Source of the DNA: Micrococcaceae bacterium
GTDB taxonomy: Bacteria; Actinomycetota; Actinomycetes; Actinomycetales; Micrococcaceae
NCBI GenBank assembly: GCA_013393415.1
Contig: JABXHI010000033.1
Location: 1 to 64,000 of the forward strand
DNA: 64,000 nucleotides
Direction: 5' to 3'
The position numbers and the translations under genes are program-made. Under the pieces are notes generated by a model, which saw only the letters and a list, made by a program, of their open reading frames with translations, made no database searches and had not been told where the DNA came from. This document shows positions 44,812 through 54,169 of this stretch, in pieces (the stretch's first letter is position 1; each line of letters begins with the position of its first letter).

Positions 44812-47054
44812 TAGTCATCGTCCCCAGATGAGTCGTCATCCTCGGAGTCCTCGTTGGAATCTGAGTCGTTGGAGTTGGAATCGTCATCGTTGTTATTTGA
44901 CGAGTCGTTTCCACCATTGTTGTTCGATGAGCCCTGGCTGAGGCCCTCTGCGGCGGGATCACCGGTCGGGCCATCGAATGCTGGGAATTCTGCGGTCTCG
45001 TATTGTGGTCCGGCTTCTTGCATATAGTCCACCCACATTGGGCCAGCAATCCGGGCGCCCCACACGTCATTGTAGTAGCGTCCGTTGATGGTGGAGCCCG
45101 CAAGTGAGTCCAGGGAGGAGTACCGCCCTGCCCACGATGCGGTGGTGAGCTCGGAAGTGTATCCAATGAACCAGAGTGATGAAGAGGCGTTATTGGTACC
45201 CGTTTTCCCAGCGATAGGGAAGTCAATGTTGCCTTCGGCGATGCGTTCATCGGCAATGCCGGTCAGCGTATTATTGAGCTCTTTAATGTTCTCTGGGTTG
45301 AGGGCACCGGGATCACATTGCACCGGTGGCACAGTGTATTCTTCGCCTTCTGAATCAACGATGGATTCGAAAGCACGCGGCTCACAGTAGGTGCCGCCGG
45401 AACCAAGTGTCGAGTATCCTGCCGCCATGGTCAGTGGAGAAACTTGCGGCGACCCCAGGACCAGCGCGGGGTGTGCAGGGTTCAGAGGCTCGTTAGCGGC
45501 CGCAGTGGTGATACCTGCTGCCGTGGTGATATCGGTGATTGAACACAGATCGGTTTCGTGGGCAGCGGCGACGGTGGCCGTGTTAATGGACCAGTAGAGA
45601 CCGTAGTCCATCCGCATGGGCTTGAACATATTGTCGAGGGCGTTGCGAGGTGTCCACTCCCCGGCAATGGAAGCTTCACCGCCGTCAAGACAATAAGCTG
45701 GGAACGTTTCGCCCGTGTAGTCCCGGCGGGAAGCATCAACGGTGTCACGCATCGATTTGCCCTCGGCCATCCAGGCCATCGCGACGAACGGTTTGAGCGT
45801 GGAACCTGCCTGGAACCCATTGCCCCCGCCCCATTGGGAGTCCACGCTGAAGTTCATGGCTAAATCGCCCGGTTCTTCTTCACCCACGGCATAGTGCGTG
45901 TTCTGGGCCATGGCCTTGATATTTCCGGTGTCCTGCTGAACGGTCACCAGTGCTGCACCGATACCTTCGTTTTCGTCGGCAGGAACGTGCTCTCTGGCGG
46001 TTTCAACTGCCGCGCGCTGCAGATCGGAATCTAGGGTGGTCGTAATTTCGAGGCCACCGCGATCCAGCATGCGTTGACGGGAGTCGCGATCTGGACCAAA
46101 CGCTGGGTCAGCAAGTATCTGCTGCTGAGTGTAGTCGCAGAAATACTCGAAGCCTTCTTCGGCATTGAGACATCCGGTAGGCTCCGGACTCACATTGAGC
46201 TGGATCTCCGATTCGACGGCTTCGTTGTATTCCTCTTCGGTAATAAAGCCTTGATCGTACATATTGCCCAGTACCAAGTTGCGGCGGTTCGTCGCGCCCT
46301 CAGGGTTGTTTTCTGGGTTCAGTGCGTTTGGTGACTGCACTAGGCCGGCCAACATTGCCGACTCTCCAATATCGAGATCAGCTGCCGTCTTATCAAAGAA
46401 GTAGCCGGCTGCCGCTTCGACTCCGTAGGTACGGCCGGTGAATAAAACAATATTGAGGTAGCCCTCAAGGATTTCGTCTTTCGACATTTCCTTTTCAACG
46501 GCGACCGCAATCTTCATTTCGCGAAGTTTGTCTGGAATCTCTTTGGTGCCCGAAACAGTGGTGCGCAGGCCGTTGAGATTCTGATAGTTGACCAAAACGT
46601 TGTTGACGTACTGCTGAGTCAGCGTTGACGCACCTTGCTGAGTATCGGACGTCACGTTGTGCACCATCGCGCGAGCCAGACCCTCGCCATCGACTCCAGA
46701 GTGATCATAAAAACGCTCATCTTCAATTGCGATGACCGCGTTTTGCATGTGCTCTGAGATGTTCTCGAGCTCTACCGGGGTACGGTTTTCAGCATAGAAC
46801 GTGGCGATCTCATTGCCGTCCTGATCCATGATTTTGGAAGGCGTGGATAGGGGTTCTTCGTTTAATTCTGCCGGCAGCTGATCTAGCATCTCTGTGCCGA
46901 CCTGCGACGCTGCGCCGGTAAGCATACCTGCGGGTAGCATCATGCCCGCCCCGAGGGCGCCCAAGAGAGCGGATATCCCAAAAAAGGCGAGCAGTTTCGA
47001 CAGTAGCGAGTTGCCTTTGAGCACATCAGTACCTGAGGAAGTCGTTTTGGCCAT
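44811..47054 (-). CDS. class A penicillin-binding protein
   Basis: Bifunctional peptidoglycan glycosyltransferase/transpeptidase. The 747-residue protein has an N-terminal span (about 18-45), GT51 domain with catalytic E111 in EDERFYDHSG, and a transpeptidase domain with Ser418 in STLK (418-421), SIN (489-491) and KTG (617-619). The last 50 residues are a Ser/Asn/Asp low-complexity tail. No PASTA domain is present. The downstream metallophosphoesterase gene is coupled. Confidence 0.95.
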   Translation of the reverse strand: MAKTTSSGTDVLKGNSLLSKLLAFFGISALLGALGAGMMLPAGMLTGAASQVGTEMLDQLPAELNEEPLSTPSKIMDQDGNEIATFYAENRTPVELENISEHMQNAVIAIEDERFYDHSGVDGEGLARAMVHNVTSDTQQGASTLTQQYVNNVLVNYQNLNGLRTTVSGTKEIPDKLREMKIAVAVEKEMSKDEILEGYLNIVLFTGRTYGVEAAAGYFFDKTAADLDIGESAMLAGLVQSPNALNPENNPEGATNRRNLVLGNMYDQGFITEEEYNEAVESEIQLNVSPEPTGCLNAEEGFEYFCDYTQQQILADPAFGPDRDSRQRMLDRGGLEITTTLDSDLQRAAVETAREHVPADENEGIGAALVTVQQDTGNIKAMAQNTHYAVGEEEPGDLAMNFSVDSQWGGGNGFQAGSTLKPFVAMAWMAEGKSMRDTVDASRRDYTGETFPAYCLDGGEASIAGEWTPRNALDNMFKPMRMDYGLYWSINTATVAAAHETDLCSITDITTAAGITTAAANEPLNPAHPALVLGSPQVSPLTMAAGYSTLGSGGTYCEPRAFESIVDSEGEEYTVPPVQCDPGALNPENIKELNNTLTGIADERIAEGNIDFPIAGKTGTNNASSSLWFIGYTSELTTASWAGRYSSLDSLAGSTINGRYYNDVWGARIAGPMWVDYMQEAGPQYETAEFPAFDGPTGDPAAEGLSQGSSNNNGGNDSSNNNDDDSNSNDSDSNEDSEDDDSSGDDD

Positions 47055-47125
47055 GCGGGGAGTCTACCGGATATAGCACAACCAGATCTGTTCGAAAGCT
47101 CTCGGCGCAAGATACGGTTAAGCCT

Positions 47126-47290
47126 ATGAGCGATATACAAAAGTGGGAATACGCCACGATTCCATTGTTGATCCATGCGACCAAGCAGATTCTTGACCAG
47201 TGGGGTGACGACGGGTGGGAATTGATCACCGTCATTCCCGGACCGGACGGCAACGCACCGGTTGCTTATCTCAAGCGTCCAAAAGCTTAG
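47126..47290 (+). CDS. DUF4177-type small protein
   Basis: A 54-residue ORF: MSDIQKWEYATIPLL, then ILDQWGDDGWELITVIPG and AYLKRPKA. The W-E-Y start and the DGWEL core are the DUF4177 pattern, a small protein found beside ridA and crp in many Micrococcales. It is 12 bp upstream of ridA and likely in one transcript with it. Function unknown. Confidence 0.8.
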   Translation: MSDIQKWEYATIPLLIHATKQILDQWGDDGWELITVIPGPDGNAPVAYLKRPKA

Positions 47291-47302
47291 CGAAGGAGCA
47301 AC

Positions 47303-47767
47303 ATGTCTGCTATTGAACAACGACTCGAAGAGGCGGGGTATACGCTGCCGGAAGTAGGCAAGCCCCTGGCTGCTTACGTGCCGACCATGCGTGATGGCGA
47401 TAACGTCTATACCTCCGGTCAGCTGCCAGTTATCGAAGGCGCGCTTGCCGGTACCGGAAAAGTGGGCGACGAGGTCAGTGTGGCCGATGCCGCTGGTTAC
47501 GCACGCATCTGTGTTTTGAATGGGCTGGCTGCGATCAAGGCTGAAATTGGTGATCTCGATAAGATCGCCCAAATTACCAAGGTCGTCGGTTTCGTTGCTT
47601 CTGGAACCGACTTTGCCGAGCAGCACCTGGTGGTCAACGGAGCCTCAGAATTCCTCGGCGAAGTGTTTGGTGACAAAGGCATTCATGCGCGCTCCGCTGT
47701 CGGTGTGGCGATGCTGCCAATGAATGCGCCTGTTGAAGTTGAAATGATGGTCAAGGTTCACGACTGA
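47303..47767 (+). CDS. RidA-family enamine/imine deaminase
   Basis: The 154-residue protein is a RidA/YjgF-type protein (VYTSGQLPVIEG, AAIKAEIGDLDKIAQITKVVGFVAS, GIHARSAVGVAMLPMNAPVEVEMMV). RidA hydrolyses reactive 2-aminoacrylate; the diagnostic catalytic Arg of archetypal RidA appears as the R of HARSAVG. This long subgroup (about 150 residues) is less well characterised. AAGGAGC precedes its ATG. Confidence 0.88.
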   Translation: MSAIEQRLEEAGYTLPEVGKPLAAYVPTMRDGDNVYTSGQLPVIEGALAGTGKVGDEVSVADAAGYARICVLNGLAAIKAEIGDLDKIAQITKVVGFVASGTDFAEQHLVVNGASEFLGEVFGDKGIHARSAVGVAMLPMNAPVEVEMMVKVHD

Positions 47768-47797
47768 CCCGCCTACGCATATGTGTAGGGGTTAAAC

Positions 47798-47836
47798 GCA
47801 TCGCGGGCTGAAGAACAATTCTTCAGCCCGCGATGC
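47798..47836. terminator. bidirectional terminator, ridA / crp
   Basis: A perfect 18-bp inverted repeat (GCATCGCGGGCTGAAGAA, loop CAA) is flanked by AAAC on the left and ATTT on the right. It serves both convergent genes. Confidence 0.85.
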
Positions 47837-47855
47837 ATTTCAGTCGTGGATGTGC

Positions 47856-48533
47856 CTAGCGTGCGCGCTGACGCAGACGCTGTAGATCCATTACGATGAC
47901 GGCACGGTTTTCGAGTCGCAACCAGTCGCGTTGGACGAACTCGGCCAGTGCCTTGTTGACCGTTTCACGGGAGGCGCCAACCAGTTGGGCAAGCTCTTCC
48001 TGTGTGAGGTCGTGGGCGACGAGCAGGCCATCGGCGGTTGGACGGCCGAAACGGTCAGCCAGATCCAACAGGGCCTTCGCGACGCGACCTGGCACATCGG
48101 AAAATACAAGGTCAGCAAGCGATTCGTTCGTGCGTGACAGGCGGCGAGCCAAAGCGCCAAGTAGCTGCATCGAGACTTCTGGTGAAGAATAAATGACCTT
48201 GCGGAGGTTCTCGTGGCGCAGGCCGGCCAGGCTGGTAGCTGACACCGCGGTGGCAGAGGCTGAACGGGGTGCTGGGTTGAACAGAGCCATCTCGCCGAAG
48301 ACCTCGCCGGGGCCGAGGATGGCCAGCAAGTTTTCGCGACCGTCTGGGGCTGTGCGGCCAAGCTTTATCTTTCCGGACAAAATGACGTAGAGCTGATCTC
48401 CGTCATCGCCTTCATGGAAAACCGAGGCGCCGCGAGAAAGCTCAACTTCGGTGAGCTCCGCGGTCAGGGCGCTGAACACCTCTTCGTCGAGGTGCGTGAA
48501 GAGCGGTGCATTGCGCAATACGTCTAGATCCAT
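47856..48533 (-). CDS. glxR: Crp/Fnr-family regulator (GlxR-like)
   Basis: cAMP-receptor-type transcription factor. The 225-residue protein has the cyclic nucleotide domain (residues 8-115, with GDDGDQLYVILSGKIKLGR and GEVFGEMALFNPAPRSASATAV, the phosphate-binding cassette), dimer helix and HTH (LTQEELAQLVGASRETVNKALAEF). ATG 48533 (MDLDVLRNAPLF) agrees with actinobacterial GlxR/Crp starts; a TTG at 48575 is possible. A GlxR-like 16-mer lies 155 bp upstream, which suggests autoregulation. Confidence 0.87.
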   Translation of the reverse strand: MDLDVLRNAPLFTHLDEEVFSALTAELTEVELSRGASVFHEGDDGDQLYVILSGKIKLGRTAPDGRENLLAILGPGEVFGEMALFNPAPRSASATAVSATSLAGLRHENLRKVIYSSPEVSMQLLGALARRLSRTNESLADLVFSDVPGRVAKALLDLADRFGRPTADGLLVAHDLTQEELAQLVGASRETVNKALAEFVQRDWLRLENRAVIVMDLQRLRQRAR

Positions 48534-48848
48534 TGTGGTGAAGGTTTCCTTACTGGCCTTGTGGGCCGAACTCAAAGTTTTGCCGGAACTTGGTCACTGG
48601 TTGTGGAGTGCCGATTGATTCAGGCACGTTCATGGTAGTGCGTTTCGACATGGGCTTCCAAGTGATTCTATCGAACGTAGAAGGGAATGTGGAAATCGTC
48701 ACAACCAGCAGCGAAATCTCCCTCTACGATAGACCAAAACCTTGTGAAATTACTACGCTATCGGCACGGTGAATCATCGATCGTAGAAAAACCGGCTACG
48801 CTTGAACGACTGTAGCCACCCCAGGAGTCACGGTGAGGGGGACGGTGG
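48534..48848. other. divergent promoter region crp / marP
   Basis: No gene seen. Two ORF-like stretches here have no support. It holds the Crp/GlxR-like site at 48688-48703, and GAGGGGGACGG just before the marP ATG. Short AT-rich stretches near 48740-48800 could be promoter elements, but none is convincing. Confidence 0.4.
48688..48703. promoter_or_regulatory. Crp/GlxR-like operator, crp-marP
   Basis: TGTGGAAATCGTCACA has arms TGTGG and TCACA around 6 bases, against the GlxR/Crp consensus TGTGANNTANNTCACA; only arm position 5 and the centre differ. It lies between crp and marP, 155 bp before the crp start and 146 bp before marP. Confidence 0.6.
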
Positions 48849-50033
48849 ATGATCATAGGGCTTTCCTTGCTTGATTGGGCCCTGGTGCTCGTACTGATCA
48901 TCGTGATCATTATCGGCTTTCGCCGTGGGTTTTGGATCTCGGTGGGTACTATTGCGGGCGCAATCTTGGGTGCCCTCGGTGGCCTTTTTCTCATGCCGCT
49001 TATTGTTCAACTCGTGGCGGCTGGCGTCATGCGCATCATCACGATGGTTGCGACCACCGCTGTCATGATCTGGTTCGGTATGTGGTTGGGACGGAAAATT
49101 GGCGGCCGCCTCCGTCTCCACATCAGTCACCCAGCCCTGCGTCTCGTTGACCGCTTTCTTGGCGCCATTGGCAACACCGTCATTGCGGGACTACTGATCT
49201 CGTTGATTGCTTTTTCAATTTCCTCGGTGGGTGTGCCCGGTATTACCAGTGCACTGAAGAATTCCAGCGTCGTGTCATTGGCGACCCAATGGACCCCGGA
49301 AGGTGCGCGGACGTGGATTGCGCAGGTGCGGGCGGACGTGTTGGATTCCTCGGAGCTACCCGAGCTGGATCTTGCGGCTGACGAGACGCCTCCTGAAGTT
49401 GAGGATGCACGCGTTGAGCCAACGGCCGCGGTAGAAGATGCCACAGTGTCTTCTGTTCGTATTACTGGCAGCGCTTACGAATGCGGTCAAAGCCAGACGG
49501 GCTCAGGCTTTGCAGTGGCTGGCGATCGGATCATCACCAATGCACACGTGGTGGCCGGGGTCGAATCGCCGCAAGTAGAAAGTCTCGACGGCCAACTGTT
49601 CACTGGCCAAGTGGTGGCATTTGACCCAGATGCCGACATCGCAGTGATAGCGTTACCCGATGCAGAATTGCCGACGGTAGAGTTTGGCGACGGTATGGAA
49701 CCGGGAGAGCCTGCGTTTGTCCTCGGTTATCCATCGGGCGGTCCCCATCAGATCACCACAGCAGAGGTGCAAGCTAAAGGGCCTGCGACCGTTGCCAATA
49801 TCTATGATGAAGCCCCCGAACAACGCGATGTGTATCAGATTTCAGCTGACGTTCGTCAAGGCAACTCGGGCGGGGCGCTCGTGGATGATGAAGGTGCGGT
49901 AGCAGGCGTGATTTTTGCCAGGGCGTCAGGGGCTGAAGTTGGGTACGCACTCACGCTGGATGAGATCTCTGGTGTCGTTGATGACGCCCCGCATTTGTCT
50001 GAGCCAGTATCAACCGGTCAGTGTCTCCGATAA
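48849..50033 (+). CDS. marP: MarP-type periplasmic serine protease
   Basis: CvpA-type membrane domain joined to a trypsin-like protease. The 394-residue protein has four spans in residues 1-125, then the protease with H233 (TNAHVV), D263 (DADIAVI) and S340 (QGNSGGAL); two Cys (212 and 392) may form the redox-sensitive disulfide seen in M. tuberculosis MarP. In that organism MarP confers acid resistance and cleaves RipA. Start ATG 48849 with a GAGG ribosome-binding site. Confidence 0.92.
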   Translation: MIIGLSLLDWALVLVLIIVIIIGFRRGFWISVGTIAGAILGALGGLFLMPLIVQLVAAGVMRIITMVATTAVMIWFGMWLGRKIGGRLRLHISHPALRLVDRFLGAIGNTVIAGLLISLIAFSISSVGVPGITSALKNSSVVSLATQWTPEGARTWIAQVRADVLDSSELPELDLAADETPPEVEDARVEPTAAVEDATVSSVRITGSAYECGQSQTGSGFAVAGDRIITNAHVVAGVESPQVESLDGQLFTGQVVAFDPDADIAVIALPDAELPTVEFGDGMEPGEPAFVLGYPSGGPHQITTAEVQAKGPATVANIYDEAPEQRDVYQISADVRQGNSGGALVDDEGAVAGVIFARASGAEVGYALTLDEISGVVDDAPHLSEPVSTGQCLR

Positions 50034-50158
50034 ATAGTAATTCCAGGTCAATGCTGCCTTCGCCCTGCGAGGTTATTGTTCTACCGCCCCGTAAGGCGTA
50101 ATCTTAGTGTCATAAGTCACGCTGACTTGTATTCACATCACACGTAAAAGGGGTAAAC

Positions 50159-51787
50159 ATGTCCTCTCAAATGACGTCGGCGCCAGCCGCGTCCACGCGT
50201 CGTGAAGCGTTTGGTGGTCGTTGGATTTTCATCCTGGCTGCCATGGGCTCTGCGGTCGGGTTGGGCAACATTTGGCGCTTTCCGTATATCGCCTACGAAA
50301 ACGGCGGTGGAGCATTCATCATCCCGTATCTGGTCGCGTTGTTATCGGCGGGTATTCCGCTGCTGTTCTTCGACTACGCGCTCGGGCACCGCTTCAAAGG
50401 CTCGCCCCCATTAGCGTTTCGGCGGCTCGCCAAATGGACCGAAACCATTGGTTGGTGGAAGGCCATGATCTGTGTGGTCATCGGCCTGTACTACGCGGCC
50501 ATCCTTGGCTGGGCGGCAAGCTATATTTTCTTCTCGGCGACTGAAGCCTGGGGCGACGACCCCGACGCATTCTTCTTCGAAAACTACCTGCAAATGTCTG
50601 AAACACCGGGCGTAGAGTTGACGATTGTCCCAGGAGTGTTTTGGCCAATGCTCGCCATCTGGGTGGCAGTGTTGATCGTGCTTGCACTCGGGGTTCGACG
50701 TGGTATCGGTATGGCCTCAGCCATTGGTATACCAATCCTGGTCCTGATGTTTCTGATCTTAGTCGGTATCGCACTGACGCTACCGGGCGCTATCAGCGGT
50801 CTGGATTCCCTGTTCACACCAAACTGGGCGGCACTGCTGGATCCCGGTGTATGGATCGCCGCCTACGGACAAATCTTCTTCTCCTTGTCCGTTGGCTTCG
50901 GCATCATGATCACCTATTCGTCCTACCTGAAAAAACGCACCAACCTCACCGGCTCCGGCCTGGTGGTTGGTTTCTCCAACTCCGGTTTTGAAATCTTGGC
51001 CGGTATCGGTGTGTTCTCGGCACTGGGCTTCATGGCGCAGGCCGCAGGAGTAGAGATCGCTGAGGTTGTCACATCCGGCATCGGACTCGCCTTCGTGGCC
51101 TTCCCAGAAATTATCTCGCAGGCACCACTGGGGCTGGGTCCGATCATCGGCGTATTGTTCTTTGGTTCGCTCTTGTTCGCTGGCTTTACCTCGATGATCT
51201 CGATCTTGGAAGTCACACTGTCGGCGGTCAAAGACAAAACCGGCTGGTCGCGCACCACCGTAGTATTCACCTTCGGGGTGGCGCTGGCGCTGCTGTCACT
51301 GCTCGGTTTCGGCACCACCTCGGGCCTCCACCTGCTGGATGTCTCCGACTACTTCGTCAACCAATTCGGTATCGTGGCCGCCGCACTGGTTGCAGTTGTC
51401 TGCGTCTCGTGGCTGCTACGTCGCCTCGATCGAATGGTCAAACACCTCAATATGGTGTCCTCCTTCCGACTGGGCAGCATCTACAAGTTCCTGATCGCCG
51501 TAGTGCTACCGATTGTGCTCGTCTACACCCTGGTGGCCGAAATGATCTCAGAACTCGGTGGCGAGGAGGCCTACGGCGGAATGCCAGACTGGTACGTCAA
51601 TACCTTCGGTTGGGGCATGGCTATCAGCCTGATCGTCATCGGCTTCCTGCTATCGCTGATCCCATGGTCGAAAAATTCGGCACTGTACAACGAACGCTCC
51701 GAAAATGAATACGGTCTGGATGCTACCGATCTGGCCGACGGTAAACACGCAGCTGAGCCAGATACAGAACAGGAGGTCAGGTCATGA
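50159..51787 (+). CDS. metP: NSS-family Na+-dependent amino acid transporter
   Basis: A 542-residue, 12-span transporter of the neurotransmitter:sodium symporter family. GSAVGLGNIWRFPYIAYENGGGAFIIPY is the classic motif of span 1, and SVGFGIMITYSSYLKKRTNL the span 6-7 region. The ORF that follows with a 4-bp overlap encodes a MetS-like small subunit, so by comparison with C. glutamicum MetP/MetS it probably imports methionine and alanine. Driven by the sodium gradient, it fits with the Mrp antiporter. Confidence 0.88.
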   Translation: MSSQMTSAPAASTRREAFGGRWIFILAAMGSAVGLGNIWRFPYIAYENGGGAFIIPYLVALLSAGIPLLFFDYALGHRFKGSPPLAFRRLAKWTETIGWWKAMICVVIGLYYAAILGWAASYIFFSATEAWGDDPDAFFFENYLQMSETPGVELTIVPGVFWPMLAIWVAVLIVLALGVRRGIGMASAIGIPILVLMFLILVGIALTLPGAISGLDSLFTPNWAALLDPGVWIAAYGQIFFSLSVGFGIMITYSSYLKKRTNLTGSGLVVGFSNSGFEILAGIGVFSALGFMAQAAGVEIAEVVTSGIGLAFVAFPEIISQAPLGLGPIIGVLFFGSLLFAGFTSMISILEVTLSAVKDKTGWSRTTVVFTFGVALALLSLLGFGTTSGLHLLDVSDYFVNQFGIVAAALVAVVCVSWLLRRLDRMVKHLNMVSSFRLGSIYKFLIAVVLPIVLVYTLVAEMISELGGEEAYGGMPDWYVNTFGWGMAISLIVIGFLLSLIPWSKNSALYNERSENEYGLDATDLADGKHAAEPDTEQEVRS

Positions 51788-51912
51788 CCGGCATCTCCAT
51801 CACCATGATGATCATCGCATTGGTCACCGTCTGGGGCGGCATCATTGTTTCAATGATCCACCTGCAACGGAACCCCGATGAACTTTCCGGCGAACTCGCC
51901 GACGAAGAATAA
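51784..51912 (+). CDS. metS: MetS-like small transporter subunit
   Basis: A 42-residue one-span protein (ISITMMIIALVTVWGGIIVSMIHLQRNPDEL, acidic end) overlapping metP by 4 bp (ATGA). The pattern of a short helix followed by NPDE fits the methionine/alanine importer small-subunit family. It is probably required by the large subunit. Confidence 0.8.
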   Translation: MTGISITMMIIALVTVWGGIIVSMIHLQRNPDELSGELADEE

Positions 51913-51927
51913 CCTGTCTCACGAAAC

Positions 51928-51966
51928 ATGCTGCGACCCCAACCAAAACGGTTGGGGCCGCAGCAT
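51928..51966. terminator. bidirectional terminator, metS / acs
   Basis: A near-perfect 17-bp stem (ATGCTGCGACCCCAACC / GGTTGGGGCCGCAGCAT, one mismatch) with a 5-base loop AAAAC. It sits between the convergent metPS and acs transcripts. Confidence 0.8.
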
Positions 51967-51988
51967 TGAGCAGTAAAACTGCAGCAAG

Positions 51989-53971
51989 CTAGCGCTGCTG
52001 CATGCCAGACAAGATTTCTTCCATCACCGCAGGATCAGCCAAGGTAGCCAGTGCCGTCGGATCGGCCTCCGTCTGACCTTCAGCAGCATCCTTCAACAAG
52101 CGACGCATGATTTTGCCGGAGCGAGTCTTCGGTAGGTCAGTCGTCACCAGAATCCGCTTGGGTTTGGCAATGGGGCCAATGTGCGACCCAACATGAGCGC
52201 GCAAGGCGGCTTCAGCCTCATCTTGGTCGGCGCCTTCGGAATCCTCGGTCAAAATCACGAACGCATAGATGGCTTGTCCCGTCGTGTCATCGGCTGCCCC
52301 GACGACGGCCGCCTCGGCAACCAGCTCATGGGCGACCAGTGCAGACTCGACTTCCGTGGTGGACAGCCGGTGCCCGGACACATTCATCACATCATCGACA
52401 CGCCCCAGCAGCCAGATGTCGCCGTCCTCGTCAAAGCGGGCACCGTCACCGGCAAAATACATGCCATCAAACCGGGACCAGTAGGTATCGACGAAACGCT
52501 CGTCATTGCCCCAAATAGTGCGGGCCATCGCCGGCCAGGGATCCCGGATCACCAGGAAGCCCTGTGAGGTGTCCTGCATCGAATTGCCCTGGTCATCCAC
52601 GACATCGACAGACACGCCGGGAACAGCACGCTGTGCCGAGCCGGGCTTCAGCTCATCGGCACGCAGTGCGGGCAGTGGCGTGAGAATATGGGCGCCGGTT
52701 TCGGTCTGCCACCACGTATCAGCAATCGGTACAAGCTCGGTCTTGCGCGGCCCCGGTGTCACCGTGTCGTCCGCGTTGACCGTGCCTGCTCCGGCGTTTT
52801 GACCGATGACTTCACGGTACCAATCCCACGCTTCAGGGTTGATTGCCTCACCAACCGAACCCAGCAGCCGAAGCGATGACAGATCATATCGGTCGGCGAC
52901 GTCGCGTCCCCATTTCATCGCGCTACGGATCGCAGTCGGTGCCGTGTAGAGAATGGTGACACCGTATTTTTCCACCATTTCCCACCAGCGGCCCCGGTGT
53001 GGGGTATCTGGAGTGCCCTCGTAGAGGACCTGGGTGGCGCCATTGGCCATTGGGCCGTAGACAATATAGGAGTGGCCGGTCACCCAGCCGACGTCAGCTG
53101 TACACCAGAAGACATCGGTTTCGGGCTGCAGATCAAATGTATCGCGCATCGTAGCGGTGACCTGGGTGAGGTAGCCGCCGGTCGTGTGCATAAGACCCTT
53201 GGGCTGACCGGTGGTGCCCGAGGTATACAGAATAAAGAGCGGATGCTCTGCTTCGTGCCACGTGACCTGGTGCGTGGTGGGCTGTTCGTTCACGAGTTCG
53301 TGGAACCAGATGTCGCGATCCTCAACCCAGTGCACGTCTTCTTTATTACGGGCAACCACCAGCACATGTTCGACGGTGTGGCCCGGCTTCGCCAGCGAGT
53401 CATCCACGATGGGCTTGAGCATATTGGGTTTACCGCGGCGGAACGAACCATCCGCGGTGATGACGACCTTGGCTTGCGCGTCATCGATACGCGAGCGCAA
53501 CGCTTCAGCCGAGAACCCACCAAATACTACCGAATGCACGGCGCCAATGCGGGCGCACGCTAAGATCGCGACCACGGATTCCACCAGCATCGGAAGATAA
53601 ATTGCGACGCGGTCGCCCTTCGTGACGCCCAACAATTCCAGTGCGTTAGCGGCCTGGGAGACCCGGACCTGCATATCGGCATAGGTCACAGTATCGGTGT
53701 CGCCTGGCTCGCCCTCGAAATGGATAGCCACGCGGTCGCCATGGCCGGCTTCGACGTGCCGGTCCACCGCGTTATAGCAGGCATTCGTCGTCCCGTCGGC
53801 AAACCACTTGGCAAACGGTGGATTCGACCAGTCCAAGACTTCGGTAAACGGGGTATCCCAGTACAGTTCATTGCGAGCTCGATCAGCCCAGTAGTCCATC
53901 TGACTTTGGGCGGCCTGTTCGTAGAGCTGACCGGCTCGTTGGGTGGTTTGTTGTTCGTGTGTGGTGACCAT
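51989..53971 (-). CDS. acs: acetyl-CoA synthetase
   Basis: Acetate + CoA + ATP to acetyl-CoA. The 660-residue protein has the AMP motif (ILYTSGTTGQPKGLMHTTGGYL), WWQTETGAHI, and the C-terminal TRSGKIMRRLLK that carries the lysine acetylated in characterised Acs proteins. Length is typical. AAGGAG lies 5 bases before ATG 53971. A Crp/GlxR-like site lies 15-30 bp upstream of the start. A sirtuin gene is encoded at 31 kb, but the link is only by family knowledge. Confidence 0.96.
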   Translation of the reverse strand: MVTTHEQQTTQRAGQLYEQAAQSQMDYWADRARNELYWDTPFTEVLDWSNPPFAKWFADGTTNACYNAVDRHVEAGHGDRVAIHFEGEPGDTDTVTYADMQVRVSQAANALELLGVTKGDRVAIYLPMLVESVVAILACARIGAVHSVVFGGFSAEALRSRIDDAQAKVVITADGSFRRGKPNMLKPIVDDSLAKPGHTVEHVLVVARNKEDVHWVEDRDIWFHELVNEQPTTHQVTWHEAEHPLFILYTSGTTGQPKGLMHTTGGYLTQVTATMRDTFDLQPETDVFWCTADVGWVTGHSYIVYGPMANGATQVLYEGTPDTPHRGRWWEMVEKYGVTILYTAPTAIRSAMKWGRDVADRYDLSSLRLLGSVGEAINPEAWDWYREVIGQNAGAGTVNADDTVTPGPRKTELVPIADTWWQTETGAHILTPLPALRADELKPGSAQRAVPGVSVDVVDDQGNSMQDTSQGFLVIRDPWPAMARTIWGNDERFVDTYWSRFDGMYFAGDGARFDEDGDIWLLGRVDDVMNVSGHRLSTTEVESALVAHELVAEAAVVGAADDTTGQAIYAFVILTEDSEGADQDEAEAALRAHVGSHIGPIAKPKRILVTTDLPKTRSGKIMRRLLKDAAEGQTEADPTALATLADPAVMEEILSGMQQR

Positions 53972-53985
53972 GAGGCTCCTTCGTT

Positions 53986-54001
53986 CGTGATCGCTGTCAC
54001 A
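53986..54001. promoter_or_regulatory. Crp/GlxR-like operator at acs
   Basis: On the minus strand: TGTGACAGCGATCACG, arms TGTGA and TCACG around 6 bases, 9 of 10 arm positions of TGTGA-N6-TCACA. It lies 15 bp before the acs ATG, so it would overlap the transcription start or leader. A position like this would give repression unless the true promoter is elsewhere. Confidence 0.6.
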
Positions 54002-54169
54002 TCTAGTGTTATGCTAAGGCGTTTTGGTAGGTCGATCAAACCCGTGATGCGCTGAACGGTTCCATCCAGTACGGTGAACGGTTGTGCCGTCGCGACAGTC
54101 AACGGTGTGAAAACCGCGATGTCGGGGGCCTAGTATGAGTCAGGTAGCCGTGCAACATAGGGGGACACT

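Noticed and set aside
48590-48772. 60-codon open frame in the crp-marP gap
   Set aside because: No ribosome-binding site and no recognisable family; it covers the putative Crp site and promoter region.
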